Origin: Annona cherimola
Lineage: Eukaryota > Streptophyta > Magnoliopsida > Magnoliales > Annonaceae
Assembly (NCBI GenBank): GCA_030490835.1
Contig: CM059974.1
Span: 2,673,501 to 2,737,500 of the forward strand
Direction: 5' to 3'
DNA length: 64,000 bases
This document shows, one piece after another, positions 22,326-34,022 of this stretch. The position numbers and the translations under genes were made by a program. The notes under the pieces are model-generated. The model was not told the DNA's origin. It did no database searches and saw only the letters and a program-made list of their open reading frames with translations. Positions within the stretch are counted from its first letter, which is position 1. The number at the start of each line of letters is the position of its first letter.

Positions 22326-22509
22326 TAGTCAATATGGCCCAACCTAGTTGGTAAAGTTTTGACCTTGTGTCTAGGTGATCAATATTTTGATCCCCACTGA
22401 GAGAATTTTATGTTTCCTATTTGAGGAGCATTAATCTTCTCCTTTTCGTTGATATATGTTGGTGATTATCAGTTGGTGAAAATATAAGGTGAATTTTAAC
22501 AAAAAAAAA
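22326..22509 (+). mobile_element. SINE-like element, plus orientation
   Basis: An A-box-like CCTAGTTGGTAAAGTTTTGA followed about 35 bases later by a B-box-like ATTTTGATCCCC, and ending in AACAAAAAAAAA. A second A/B-box pair of the same type lies at 35571-35690. No TSD resolved. Confidence 0.5.
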
Positions 22510-23892
22510 TTATTATAAAAAATCATATAAAAAGCTATGATCCTTTGATTTATTTGCAAAAGTACGCCTATCATCATTCATCAACTTTGAGTAATGAAAA
22601 TTGTAGCCCGCTTAATTAGTGCTGATTAAAGCTATTTAATATTGTTATCATTAGTATGTGTTTCACTAACTCCTTAATCTTGACAGTAAGTGGGTCAAAC
22701 ATGGACTTCTTTCAAAAATACTAACATTATCATCGAGTGTTTTTGAAAATAAAATAAATAAGCAAGAAAACTTTTCGAAATGATTAGTTACAATGTGATT
22801 GGCATCCCGCATATGGAATAGGATACCCCAGGAAAAGTATCTGTTATACATATGAAGTAAGTAATTAGGAAGGGGCTGGCCATGAGGAGAGGAAGAAGGG
22901 AGGATGGGATCTGTATGCCTTGAATTTCAATAGAAGCCAGTAGCAAACGGACAAGGTCACGTGTACGGAGGACATGTAACACGTGAAAAGAATCAAAAGG
23001 TACAGAAAAGGTGGGTCTGATCTTACAGGACCACACCATTCATTGCTTTTGGTCCGAACCCGAATTGTAAAATATTGATATTTTAGTACGCAACAACAGG
23101 GTATTTACGTTTCAAACCATTTCCCATTATAGGCACTTGCAAGATATGTAGCACTACACAACTTCCTATTCCATCACTTGCCAAGCATCTTTCCCCAGAT
23201 GATCCATGCATCCAGTCTCGGCCCATTTCTCGCTGTCCTCGCAAAAAAAAAAAAAAAAAAAAATCGTTTTAATAATCAAAACATTAATTCTTTTAATTAT
23301 TCATAATTAAATATCTTGGAGACTGTAATGGCTAACTGTGAGCAATTCAATATTTTATATACACCAAAAAATTTCGGTAATAAAGTATTTGGTTACTTAT
23401 AATATGGGTGAAGAAATCATTATTACAATTCGCTATTTTATGTTGTTGTGTTCACATAGTTAATTTAATTAACTAATTAATTACATCTGTTAAAGTAAGA
23501 AGGATGGAGACATGCATGAATGATTGATTGAGTGCAGCTGTAATTAATGTAGTTAGTATCAGACATCCGTTGCCGTATGGCGCAATACAAAGAAATATTG
23601 TAGGACGACTACTTAATTGTCAGCAGAGTGATTTCAACGATCTTCGTTGAATTGAGGTGAGGAGAGGGAAATGAGGAAGAAGGAAAGATAATGTTTGGTG
23701 GCATGAAAGTTGGGTGGGGTTTTTTTTTTTTTAATTTGTGTGCGTGTGACAAAGACATTGATATGAAGTGCTTATATCCATCCATCCCATCCGAAGGCCA
23801 TGAAGGCCCCACAACGTTGAATTCTCGCATGGGAGTTTTTGGACGGAACCTACCTCGCTTGCTTATTGCTTCATCCTGTGGCTCCTTTTCAC
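22510..23892. other. Intergenic, no gene recognised
   Basis: AT-rich with short frames on both strands at 22670-23040 that match nothing I know. A20 run near 23245-23264 and T run at 23720-23731. Confidence 0.45.
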
Positions 23893-23910
23893 AACGCCAC
23901 TAGCGTCTTT

Positions 23911-24219
23911 TTTTTTTTTTTTTTTTGACATTTTTATATACATCATCACATCCAAATATTACAATAAGGCATATTAACACCTTCATATAGAGAGAATTTT
24001 TCCTAAAACCCCCACCACAAGAGGAAATTATAAGCCCCCCACAACAGGGGAACAATATTGTAAACCTTCACAGCAAGGGGGGAAATTGTAAATCCCCACA
24101 AGAGGAAGAACTAAACTGTTATAAAATTCCACACCTATTATTCGCGGCCAGCGGCAATCGAACATACGTCTATTCCAAAATGGGACGACATGGTTACCAC
24201 GACAACACCGCGTCATGGC
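23911..24219 (-). mobile_element. Full-length SINE with TSD, minus orientation
   Basis: Flanked by an 18-bp direct repeat, AACGCCACTAGCGTCTTT (23893-23910) and AACGCCACTCGTGTCTTT (24220-24237). On the minus strand the head has an A-box-like GTTGTCGTGGTAACC and a B-box-like TGTTCGATTGCC; the end is TTGTAATATTTGGATGTG plus a tail of about 19 A. Length is about 309 bp including the tail. TSD plus poly(A) shows LINE-driven retroposition. Confidence 0.85.
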
Positions 24220-24259
24220 AACGCCACTCGTGTCTTTAACTCATGATATATAATGGAGT

Positions 24260-24843
24260 TAGAGGTGTTAACAGATTGAGTTGGACAAGTTGTAGTTTAA
24301 TCCTAATCTTAATCTATTTAAAATATCTCAATCTTAATCCGTTTATTAATTTATTAGAAAACTTCAACTCTAACCCATTTTCAACACATTTAATAAGTGG
24401 GTTGACGGGTTGTTAACAGATTGTATAGCAAATGACCTGAATGTCTAAACTCTGGTAAACGATAATCTCGTAAAGAGAGATAAAAGAGTATTTTCGGCAC
24501 AAAGGAAATATAAATAATATAATAACTGAGAAATTGAACTAGGGCAGTAGTTCAAAAATGAAAATTAAGTTGCGGGAGGAAAACTTAACAGAGAAAAATA
24601 ACTAAAGGCTTACGTTTATATATATATATAACTTTAATGTATTGAACAAATTAAATAGGTCAAACGGATTACTAAACGGGTTAACAAGTTATAAAAATTC
24701 AAACCCTAATTCGTTTATTTAATTAAATAGTTAAACGGGTTGACAGATTATATCTCATTTATTCAAAAAACTCAACTCAAACCTATTTATAAATGGGTCG
24801 GATGAGCAGGTTGGCAGGTTGACTATTATTATTAACACCCCTA
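24260..24843. mobile_element. hAT-like non-autonomous element, 584 bp
   Basis: TAGAGGTGTTAACAG at the left and TTAACACCCCTA at the right form the TIR. Flanks are AATGGAGT (24252-24259) and AATGGAGC (24844-24851), an 8-bp TSD with one change. Interior carries repeated AACGGGTTGAC/AACGGGTTAACAAG words. Same length and type as 18161-18744. Confidence 0.78.
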
Positions 24844-25108
24844 AATGGAGCATAGGCTACATCGGCTTGGCTAATATCTAACTATATAAGATTCTTGGAT
24901 TAAATCTGTATATGATATGAGAATGTAATAATATGTATAAGGAATAAATAAAATTGTATTGAAAATGAGTAAAATTGTGTTGAAAATTGACAAAACTATC
25001 TTAAAAATTGAGAAATTATCTTGTGAATAGTGATATAGATTCAGTGCATGAGTCTTGTTTGGTTTGATGGTGTCCAGCGGGGACGCTGGAGCCCCAAGGG
25101 GGGGTGAA

Positions 25109-25418
25109 TGTGATATCCCACATCGGTTAGGATGAGGGGGGGAGCCTGAGTTATAAGCGAAGGCCGCCAGGTACCTCAGAGAGGCGCCTTCTGGGGAAGG
25201 ACGGAATGCACGTGAACCCAGAAGGGCAAAACCGTGAGGGGAAGGACGGAAACGTGAACCCAAAGCGGACAATACTTAGCAGAGAAGCCAGTGCGTTGCG
25301 TAACTCTGTGAGGCGCCTTTTGGGGAAGGACGGGATGCGCGTGAACCCAAAGGGGCAAAACCGTGCGGGCCGAGGCCCAAAGCGGACAATACCTTACTGT
25401 TAGGCCTGGGGCGTTACA
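25109..25418 (+). mobile_element. Solo LTR or TRIM-like LTR with internal duplication
   Basis: Starts TGTGATATCCCACATCGG and ends GGCCTGGGGCGTTACA, the TG...CA pattern of a widespread plant short-LTR repeat that also carries AAGCGGACAATA near its end. A TATA-like TTATAAGC is at 25151. A block beginning GAGGCGCCTT at 25181 is repeated from 25310 (period 129), so AAAGCGGACAATAC occurs twice. Five-base flanks do not match, so no TSD is claimed. Confidence 0.65.
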
Positions 25419-25583
25419 GAAACAGACAGCTTTTTGCAGGAAAAACAAATAACTAGCTTTACCATAACAAAAAATTTTAGTTTGTTTGGTTCAACATGAC
25501 ATATATAATTATATAAATTTTTTTAGTGATGTTTAAGAAAAGATTATGTAATTATGAAGAAATATATTAAATAATGATGTTAT

Positions 25584-25978
25584 GGGAGCATGATTATATA
25601 CGTTATGATGTATTTTAAGCTAAAATACAGTATTCATTTATTTTATTTTATTTTTTCATAAATATGTTTTTGTGTTATATTTAATCTATATATCAAGTTT
25701 TTCCATTTTATAATACTTTTACATATTTATTTTTTATTTCTAAAAACCATCAATTTCAAGGGCATTTAAGTCAATGTTCATCCTTTAAAAAACTTGATTT
25801 TTACAAATAAAAATAAAAATAAAAATGTAAAAGTATTATAAAATTACAAAACTTGGTATATAGATTAAATACACTTAGGAAAACATATTTATGAAAAATA
25901 AAAATATAACTAATTATAAAAATAAATGAATGCTGTATTTTAATCTAAAATACATCATCATGTATATAATCATACTCC
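25584..25978. mobile_element. Foldback MITE of about 395 bp
   Basis: Arms of about 110 bp are inverted repeats: GGGAGCATGATTATATAC and GATGTATTTTAAGCTAAAATA at the left correspond to AAAATACATCATCATG and ATATAATCATACTCC at the right. Flanks GATGTTAT and AATGTCAT agree at 6 of 8 bases, so a decayed TSD is possible. The subterminal 'AAACTTGGTATATAGATTAAATACACTTAGG' pattern (given here as position about 25850-25880) is shared with the 6797 and 33450 MITEs. Confidence 0.7.
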
Positions 25979-25986
25979 AATGTCAT

Positions 25987-27386
25987 CTAAATGATTGAAA
26001 TATATGTGATAATTGCATAATTCATAAGCAATGCATCCTTATTGATTCTTAACTTATTTAGTGTTAATATTTTAATATTTTATTGTTTATATAACTTTAA
26101 GAGGATACTACTTAAAAAAAAAAAAACCTTTAAGAGACCGATTTTTAATCCGTTCGGGTTGCTTTGCCAACTAATTATCAACTTGCGATCGACGCTGAGA
26201 GAAAGTTGGCAGAAGACGAAAATTGTCCCTAAATGTCAGTTATGTCATACCCCGGTTGTGATGGCGTGCTTCCATCTTTAAGAACTTTTATATATGGTTT
26301 TAATAAGAAACTAAATTTTAAAAAAGTTTTGATAATAGTGGTAAAAAAATGCAAGTGTATTACTCTATGGTAACTACCTTGTCCGAGCTGGTAATCAATA
26401 TATCACACGCTGCCCTGCCCCCCCTCCCCCCCAACCACATGTTGACTCTAGTACAGTATCGTATGCACCAGAAAAATCTTATTTTTGCTGATGAACAGGA
26501 GCCTAAAAAATAAAGGGTTGATGGGTAGTTTGGCAGAAAAATTGAAGTGCATAAAACCACTGTAATATCTTTCAGCCTTTTGCCCTTTTGGAAAGACCAC
26601 TGCAGGTAGATTTGCAGTACTGTTTATGAACCATTTCACATCTAGCCTCTCTGTGATGATACATATGAGACCCACGTCCTTGATCAGATGGTCCAAATAA
26701 AATAACAAAAAGTGAGCAGCTGACATTAGCAATGGACAAGCAAGGGAGACCCATGCATGATATGGCGTGGGGGGGCGGGGGTATACGAATTGACTTGGTG
26801 ACACGTACGTATAAAATGGTTTGATTTGCATGATGATCTTCTTTTACATGACAGAACTTGGGCAGCAAGCATGCATGTGAGGTTGCCGTACTTGGATAAC
26901 CTTATCACTTCCCATGCTCCCATTTATCTGCCTATATATATATATATATAATGGATTTCCAAAGCCATATTTTTAATATTTTCTAGTCTGTATATCCCAA
27001 AAGGGTTTTTTAATTAAAAAAATTCATCTGTTTCACTACCGCAAAATTCTTTTTTTAGCAGATTGTAACTTACGGATTATTAACAACGAAAGTGGGAAAA
27101 ATTCCATATTAATAAATTTTTAATCCAAACGTGTAAGATTAATTACATCGGTTTTCTCAGATACGAGAATCTGCTTTGATATTTACAATTTTCAAAACGA
27201 TCTTCTAATCATTCTTAATCTAATAATCCCAGCATCTGTTTCGGTGCCACATTTTACTTTTGGCCATTGTTGCCACTTTCTTACTGTTGCTAGCATAGTT
27301 TGTTGATGCAAACCTCGAAAAAAAAAAAGAAAAGCTATCAATGAGTTATTACTTAGTTAATTAAAAATCTCATATGTTTTTTATTT
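25987..27386. other. Intergenic, no gene recognised
   Basis: Mixed composition with C-rich patch at 26412-26432 and a (TA)n run near 26934-26950. No recognisable protein in any frame. Confidence 0.45.
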
Positions 27387-27389
27387 TTA

Positions 27390-27885
27390 GGATGTGTTTA
27401 GGAGATGATAAAATTTTTGGTGTAAAAATCTTTAAAATAAAAAAGATGCGATATGTCAATGATAATAATGAAAAGTAAAGCGAATAAAGTAAAAATAAAT
27501 AGATCAGTAGGATAAGTAGCCGTGTAGAAATGATTGAAAAATAGTATAGTTAGAGTATATTTGTTTTTAAATAAAACTTTTCACTATTTACCACTATCAA
27601 TTTTTTAAATTTTTTCTTCACATCTTTCTATACAAATTATCCTATTTTTAATTATTTTTGCACAATTATTTATATAATTAACGTATCTATTTTAACTTTA
27701 TTCTATTTATCTGTCATCATTGCTTCTATCGTATCATATAATTTTATCTCATTTTAACAATTTTTACTCCAAAAACTTTTCGTTCAAAAGTGTTATCACT
27801 TTCCAAACACATAAAAATATGTAAAGAAATAATTAAAAAATAAAATAATTGTGGCAATTAAAAAGTTTCATAAACAAACACACCC
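27390..27885 (+). mobile_element. Tourist-like MITE split by a second copy
   Basis: Left end GGATGTGTTTAGG after TTA (27387-27389); right end CAAACACACCC before TTA (27886-27888), giving a 3-bp TSD as in PIF/Harbinger elements. Compared with the intact 60964 copy, the left half runs to about 27550, is interrupted, and resumes at about 27814 with AAATATGTAAAGAAATAATTAAAAA to the right end. Confidence 0.78.
27553..27813 (-). mobile_element. Inner Tourist-like MITE, reverse orientation
   Basis: Begins GAGTATATTTG and ends TTTCCAAACACAT. Read on the minus strand it follows the family order (GAAAGTGATAAC, CAATGATGACAG, TAAAATAGATACG, AAGATGTGAAG). It lies wholly within the 27390-27885 copy, so it inserted later. 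Confidence 0.72.
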
Positions 27886-27888
27886 TTA

Positions 27889-29440
27889 ATTTGTACTTTA
27901 GTTTTATTTTACGCTCAAGTGTATTTAGTTTACGTAATAATTTTTTATCATTTTTAGATTTTCTATATATTTCTTATAAAATTTTAAAATTAAAAATTTT
28001 AGTCATCTCACACTTCCTCAGACATGAAAAGTATGAAAATTTTCAAAATTTAAAATTTTATAAAAAACATATAGAAGAATAAAATTTGATAAATTTTAAT
28101 TTATAGTCTAAACACACTTGTTCCTACATAGAAGTAAAGAAAAATAAAAAATCTATAAAAAAAATACATGATATTGTTTTTTAGAATAACAACCCATTCT
28201 ATAGTTTCATAAATCAAAAAAATACAACTAGCAATGAAAAAGTTAACAACATTCATCAAAAATTGGAAATTGGGCCAATTCAGATAATTAACATTGGAGA
28301 CATAACATGGAGTGAATTATAATAACCAGCAATGGTAATTTCTTTTCCATTTGTTATGCTGCTGCTCACTCCGACGTGCTTATTGTAATTGCTTCAAAAG
28401 GCGTGCAATAAAAACCTCCAGTTACACTGGTTTTGAGAATGAAATAATATCGTCAATTTTAGAAATCTTAGCAATGCTTTTTAATTGCTATTTACATTCT
28501 GTATTTCTACTCTCTTTTTCTAAAAAAATTACTAGCATCACCATTTACTACACAGTGTATGACTTCATTTTTATCATACTCTTCCAAAAAAATCTTGGAT
28601 ATGTTTGAATTCAGAGGAAAACAGCAAAAAATATACTTTTTCTTAAAACTATTTTTCGGTAAAAAGGAAAGAAAAATCCAAAATCGCTTTACGCATGCCG
28701 AGGTCTGCCAATATCATTTTCTTTAAATTTTGCCACCCAGCGGAAAAATCTAAGATAATAAATGGAGAATATTATTCCATCCTGATATTGAAACTGAAAT
28801 CTCACTCACAGACAGGCACAGGTACCTTTTGACAATAACAGTGGGTGGAAAACTACTTTTCTCATTCTTATTATAGTTTAATATTTTAATTATCCAACTA
28901 TTTTTTTTTCACTTTTACCTTTATATTTCAATTATTTCTTATATAATTATCATATTTATTCTTATTTTAATTTTATTATATTGTATGGCTCTTGTACTTT
29001 TAAAAAATATTCACTTTTTTTTTTCTTCCTCAGTCCACTGTCAAACCATTGGTAATACAAGTGTTGACTATATGGTATGCAATATTTTGTAACTACGAAA
29101 ATTTCAGCAGAATCGAATGTAAAATGATGTTCATTACCATCTAATAAAAACACAACCAACAAAAGAAGAAAGTGAAAAAGGATAATTTCTAGCAAAATCA
29201 AATACTCGGAAGAAACTAATTAATATTTCAATCACGAGAGTGACCATGAAAATTTGTAGCGGAAATTAAGGTACAGAAACATCGTCAGCGAAAGGTCAGA
29301 AAAAAGAAAGGGCAAAAAAAAAAAAAAAAAGAGAGAGAGTGAGAAAACTGCAACTTCCGATCATCTCAGATGGCAATATACAGAAAATCTGTTTCTCTAC
29401 AAAACACCAAAAAGAAAGAAAAGAAGAATTAAGGTAAAGT
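27889..29440. other. Intergenic and 3' flank of the 29.5-kb gene
   Basis: AT-rich; many short IR-like AAATTTT words around 27950-28080 but no defined element. A run of about 18 A followed by GAGAGAG at 29316-29338 may lie in the 3' UTR region of the next gene. Confidence 0.45.
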
Positions 29441-29454
29441 TTCGTATTCGATCT

Positions 29455-30108
29455 TCAACCCCGGCAAAGAGGAGAGCGTTCTTGCAAGATCTTGGCCGGC
29501 TTCGGCTGCCGTAAGACCTTGATCGGACTCGAAATCCAATTCCAACCTTTCAATCTCGCATCCCCACCATGCATCCCGTCGGGATCTGAGTAGCACGACG
29601 ACAACCCCATCGACCTCGATCTCGTCAACCGCCTTCCCATCGCCGTCGAGTTCTTCCCTTTCTCCTCCGCCGCCAGCTCCTTCTTCGGCGGCTTCAAGAA
29701 AGACAGCAGCCGGGAGAGGGAGGATACCCACCTGCGCTTCTCCGTCCGGCGCGGGGGAGGGTCGCCAATAGGGGGATCAGAAACAGCGTCAGCGAGGCGG
29801 TGGCGGAGGAAGTGGAAGGCGGCGGAGGATCGGGAGCGACGGAAAGGGGGCTCTCTGTCGATGAGGAAGGAGATGCGGGCGAGGGAAAGGTCGGAAGAGG
29901 AGGAGGAGGACGTAGAGGTGGAGGCGGAGGAGGACAAGGGGTTGGTGGAGGCGGCGAAGCAGAGGCAGGGCCGGATATTGGCGCAGTGTGGGCAGAGGAG
30001 GATGAGGCGGTTCTTGAGGCAGATGGGGCATACGCCGGTTCTGGATTCCCACGGATGCTTCCGACACCTGCCGCCGTATTCGTCCTCTACGTGTTCGACG
30101 AAATTCAT
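29455..30108 (-). CDS. Uncharacterised plant Cys/His N-terminal, Ser-Arg-rich protein
   Basis: Intact single-exon frame of 217 residues, clearly GC-richer than its surroundings. The N-terminus is a compact metal-binding-like block: C15-x2-H18, C27-x2-C30, C39-x2-C42, C48-x-C50, within CRKHP...GVCPICLKNRL. A KHP..GVCxxCL start recalls OCTOPUS/DUF740-type plant proteins, but the rest is too short for that family. A Ser run (about 58-72) follows, then RISFLIDREPPFRRSRS, a basic VSSLSRLLSFLKPPKKE segment, GRRLTRSRSMG, and a C-terminal KGWNWISSPIKVLRQPKPAKILQERSPLCRG-like tail (residues about 187-217). From memory such tails occur in uncharacterised angiosperm proteins. No signal peptide or membrane segment is seen; function unknown. 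The start is supported by the conserved-looking N-terminus right after it. Confidence 0.8.
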   Translation of the reverse strand: MNFVEHVEDEYGGRCRKHPWESRTGVCPICLKNRLILLCPHCANIRPCLCFAASTNPLSSSASTSTSSSSSSDLSLARISFLIDREPPFRRSRSSAAFHFLRHRLADAVSDPPIGDPPPRRTEKRRWVSSLSRLLSFLKPPKKELAAEEKGKNSTAMGRRLTRSRSMGLSSCYSDPDGMHGGDARLKGWNWISSPIKVLRQPKPAKILQERSPLCRG

Positions 30109-30125
30109 CTTTCAAACACACTTCT

Positions 30126-30127
<2 letters not shown>

Positions 30128-30160
<33 letters not shown>
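30128..30160 (-). repeat. (CAG)11 trinucleotide repeat upstream of the 29.5-kb gene
   Basis: Eleven uninterrupted CTG units on the plus strand, i.e. CAG on the gene strand, 20 bases upstream of its ATG, probably in the 5' UTR. It is read as poly-Ala by an upstream frame (30341 to 30105) whose TGA overlaps the main ATG as ATGA. Confidence 0.9.
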
Positions 30161-32639
30161 AGGGTCTGTTTAGCTCGGCCTTCCGAGCGGGCTTAAAAGA
30201 GATGGAAGAGGGGCGATATTTCGGAATCGAGAGAACTCCCGTTACTTTCGAAATATTAAAAAAGGAAAAAAAAAAAAATCCGCAATCCATTTTAGTTTTT
30301 GACTGCAGTTGAGTTTGAGGTGTTTGGTTGGGTGCACGCATCCCTCACGTAGTGGTGAGTGGTGACAGGTGAGGTGAATTTCGGCAACAGAGCATCGGGG
30401 TTTATGAAACTAGTCCCCGCAGCATTTGTAATTAGAATCTAAACAGAACCCTTTTTCGGGCGACCCTCCTAAAGAAAATTTGACCCGCCAATCTGATTAA
30501 TATCCAAAACTTTATGAATCTTTCATTAGACGTGTTATTATTGTTAGTATGACTGATTTTAATCATTGTTATTACAGTAAAAATTCATAAGCGGTAATTT
30601 AATCATCTTTTCAGGATGACGGGTCACCGGCTACCAGCTTTCCCAGGTGATCTACCTAATTTCTAACGGCGCTCTTTGGATGCTGGTATGATGGCTTCCC
30701 GATCATTATTTTTTTTTTTACCCTTTTAGAAGTTTGGTTCTGCTTGATTAAAAAATAAAAAAATTGCTGGGTTCTGCTTCATTGTAACCTATATTACACT
30801 TAAAGACCTTTTATTGGTCGCGTTTGGTAACATGCACCAGTGCAAAGGGGTGGGGTGGGGAAATGTCCCATCCCCCCAGATTCTTTACAAATCATTTAAA
30901 TATCTTAATAATCCCATATTTTATCCTTATAATTTAATATCGATCACTCAAATATCAAAATGGAATATATTCTAATTTTCATTCTCCACCACATTCCACT
31001 GTCCTATAGAAAACACATCCCCATGCGTCCTTTTTTTTATTGTGTGAAGGGCTAAGGCTCAAACGGAAATAAGAAGGGATGAGGTTTTTCATTCTTAATT
31101 TTCGATTTTAAATAAATTTTTAATTCTTTAAATTCATAATAACTTTACTTTTTAATTTCCAAACGTTGATCCTATTTAACATTATTTATTTTGTCATGGG
31201 CAAACAATTATCTTAATTGAGATTGCGAGTGAGTAATATTTGCGTAAAAACACATTTCTTTATAAATTATAAAAAATACTTAAATTCATTTACAAATGTA
31301 TTAAAATGTAATAATATTTTATGAAATTATGTATTTGCAAGAAAATTTGAAATTAATATGTGATATATTCCAATTTAGCTCAAGTTGATCCTGAGTAAGA
31401 TTGTACGCTAATTATCAAGAAAAGAAGAGCTTAAAAATCGCCAGTGTACAAAGAGAGAAATAGCAAGAGTGCAAGAAAAAACATCATTTACATATAGTAA
31501 ATGGGAGTTTTAACATGGAAAAAAAGATTAGCTAGGAAGCTTTCAAGTGTAATCTCAAAAAACCACGAGAAATAGAGAGATTAACACTATGTCAAAAAAA
31601 GAAAAATATAATGTACAATAATGAAAGAGAGATACAAGTGATAAAAGGGGGAGTAAGCTCCTATGCACTTGCCATGGAGGACCTCCTAGTCCTTGAGTTA
31701 TACCTTCATCATTGACATCATTACTTTGATGCTAAGGCAAGCTTCGATGCGTGATCCGCAACCATTTAAACAACCTCTTCTTTATTTTTTGTTTAAAATT
31801 TGTGAGAAAGAAGTGAAAGACTTATTTTTTTACTATCAAAAGATAAGGATTCGTGAAGATTCTATCCACTTATCCCTTTGTATTTGTGAGAAATTTTGGC
31901 ATCTTGTATATTTTTGAAAATAAGATTTTTTTTTTATACAAACAATGTCAAATGATAAGTTCAAATTCAACCCAATCTCAAATTAAATTTAGACTTATTG
32001 ATATATAAATTAAATAATTATTGTGTTTCCCTTATACATTTCTCAAATAAGGTCACACATATCTTTGATTTCAATGAAATTTGATTTTTGTTGTAATAAA
32101 TAATTTTACATGGAATATGGGAAGTATATAATTTTTTTATTGTTCTATTTGGAGTCTTACTTTATAATATTTCATTTATCCGTCTATTTTTTTTTTTACA
32201 AATCAAGCTCGTGAATATTTACACATTTTCTTACAATTGAGCTCATAATAAATCTTTGCAAATTTTCTTATGTTATAAAAAGGAGATCAGAGTTCCTAAT
32301 ACGAAAGACTATTGCTCACACGCATGCGAAAAATGAGGTGGGATGGGAACCATATAAATTTAACATTATTGTAAAGACTACCAAAGTAAATAAGCTTACA
32401 TTAAAAGCCTATGCATAGCCCCAGAAGACATATGTATATATCATACATATGGTGATACATGATCCCCCTCCTTTCCAAACTAGATAATTCTTAGTAATTT
32501 GCTACTCTCTTAACATCATATATAGAGAGAGATTTTAATCCAATGTATGCAATTGCATCATATAATTCACGAATTGTGTGACCTACTTGATCATGAATTA
32601 AAAATCTACTTTATAAATTGTATTTAAAATTATTTACTT
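30161..32639. other. 5' flank and intergenic, no further gene
   Basis: GC-rich to about 30420 (promoter side of the 29.5-kb gene), then AT-rich. No protein or element with defined ends was recognised. Confidence 0.45.
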
Positions 32640-32850
32640 TATCAGTACACCAATTTTTATGCAAATCCAACAGATGTATGGGGTCCATCTTAAAATGGTA
32701 TAAAATCAACGTAATAAATTTATTTAACGTAAATATCAATTTGGAAGTTGTATTTTTAATATTTAAACCATCTAAAGTATGATTTTTATATGAATAAATG
32801 ATTATATAAAGTATTATAACATTTTAATTTGTGTGGGGCCTATTTTTAAT
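32640..32850 (+). repeat. Partial copy of the GGGCCCA MITE family
   Basis: Contains CACCAATTTTTATGCAAATC, GGGGTCCATCTTAAAATGG, ATCAACGTAATAAA and ATTTAAACCATCTAAAGTATG in the same order as 45386-45690, and ends in GTGTGGGGCC. The outer arms are missing or decayed. Confidence 0.6.
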
Positions 32851-33449
32851 GGATTTCACTGTAATTACAATACGTAATAGGAGTGCAACTCAGACTCATA
32901 AAACTCGAGTTCACTTCAACCCTAACCTTAATTTATTTGTAGCACCTAAACTTCAATTTTATTTTTAAAAATCGGGCTCAGATGGAGTTTTGGATTGAAA
33001 TTTAGACTGATGAATTTACATTCTATATAAAAGTGATATATTTGAATATATAATAATAACTAATCATGTAAGTAACCATAATAATATATAATCAATGTAT
33101 AGATTTTAAAAAATATAACAATACAAAGAATATTTCAAAAAGAAATTTTAACATCAAAAATAAAATAAAGAAGAAAATTAATGGACATAAAAACTAAATG
33201 ATAGAAATAAAAGATAAATATAAATAAACTAATATATTTTATTTAATTCAAACATCAGTAACATAAAATACACAAATAAAAAATATTATTTAGATATTAT
33301 GTAGATAATTACATTTTAAAATAAATATAAAATAAAAAATTGGGCTTGTGTTCACTTAGATCCTAATTATATTTACAAATCAAATTTCTTAGATTTGGAT
33401 TTTTTGGGCTCAGGTTATAAACATATAAGTTCAAATATTAATAAGAGCA
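32851..33449. other. AT-rich sequence, possible one-ended hAT-like relic
   Basis: TAGGAGTGCAACTC at 32878 resembles the TAGGRGTG terminus of the hAT-like elements here, and GGGCTCAGG-type words occur inside. No opposite end or TSD was found, so this is only a possibility. Confidence 0.3.
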
Positions 33450-33860
33450 TATAATGATCATGTTAGCCCGGGCTAAGTAAATGTCTCACTTAGCCTACCT
33501 CAAAAATCTTATTTAAAATATTTTTTTTTTTACTTTTTTCTTCGTACACTTGTTTATCTAAGTGTATTTAATATATAAATAAAGTTTTACTATTTTTGGA
33601 TATGTGTATATATTTTTTTAAAATTTTTAAAAATAAGGGTATTTTAAATACATATATACACATAGATGTTTAAAAATATCAAAAAAATAGATAAACATAT
33701 TTTAAAATGATAAAACTTGGTTCATATGTTAAATACACTTAGATAAATAAGTTCACGAAGAAAAAAGTAAAAAAAAAAAAATATTATAAATAGAGTTTTT
33801 AAAGTAAATTAAGTGGAGGCATTTATTTAGCCCGGCTAAAAGATAACTTCTCCGCATATA
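33450..33860. mobile_element. Degenerate relative of the 401-bp Mutator-like MITE
   Basis: Inverted arms with TTAGCCCGGGCTAAGTAAAT at the left and ATTTAGCCCGGCTAA at the right. The internal CTTGTTTATCTAAGTGTATT and AATACACTTAGATAAATAAG pair is the same as in 6797-7197. More diverged; no TSD recognised. Confidence 0.75.
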
Positions 33861-34022
33861 TAATGTGAAATATAGATATTATGAATACCCACCTACATGC
33901 TGCGGTGGCCAGCTTGTGGTGTAAAATGATGACGGCAAGTTGACGTTGTGGGGATGATATGCATGGACGCGGAGGTCCACGTGTAGCGCGTTAGTCCTTC
34001 TAGTCAAAAGGGGAGAGACGCA

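Noticed and set aside
29800..30312. Plus-strand 170-codon Gly/Glu-rich frame
   Set aside because: Antisense shadow of the Cys-rich gene on the minus strand, which has conserved-looking motifs and an apt start.
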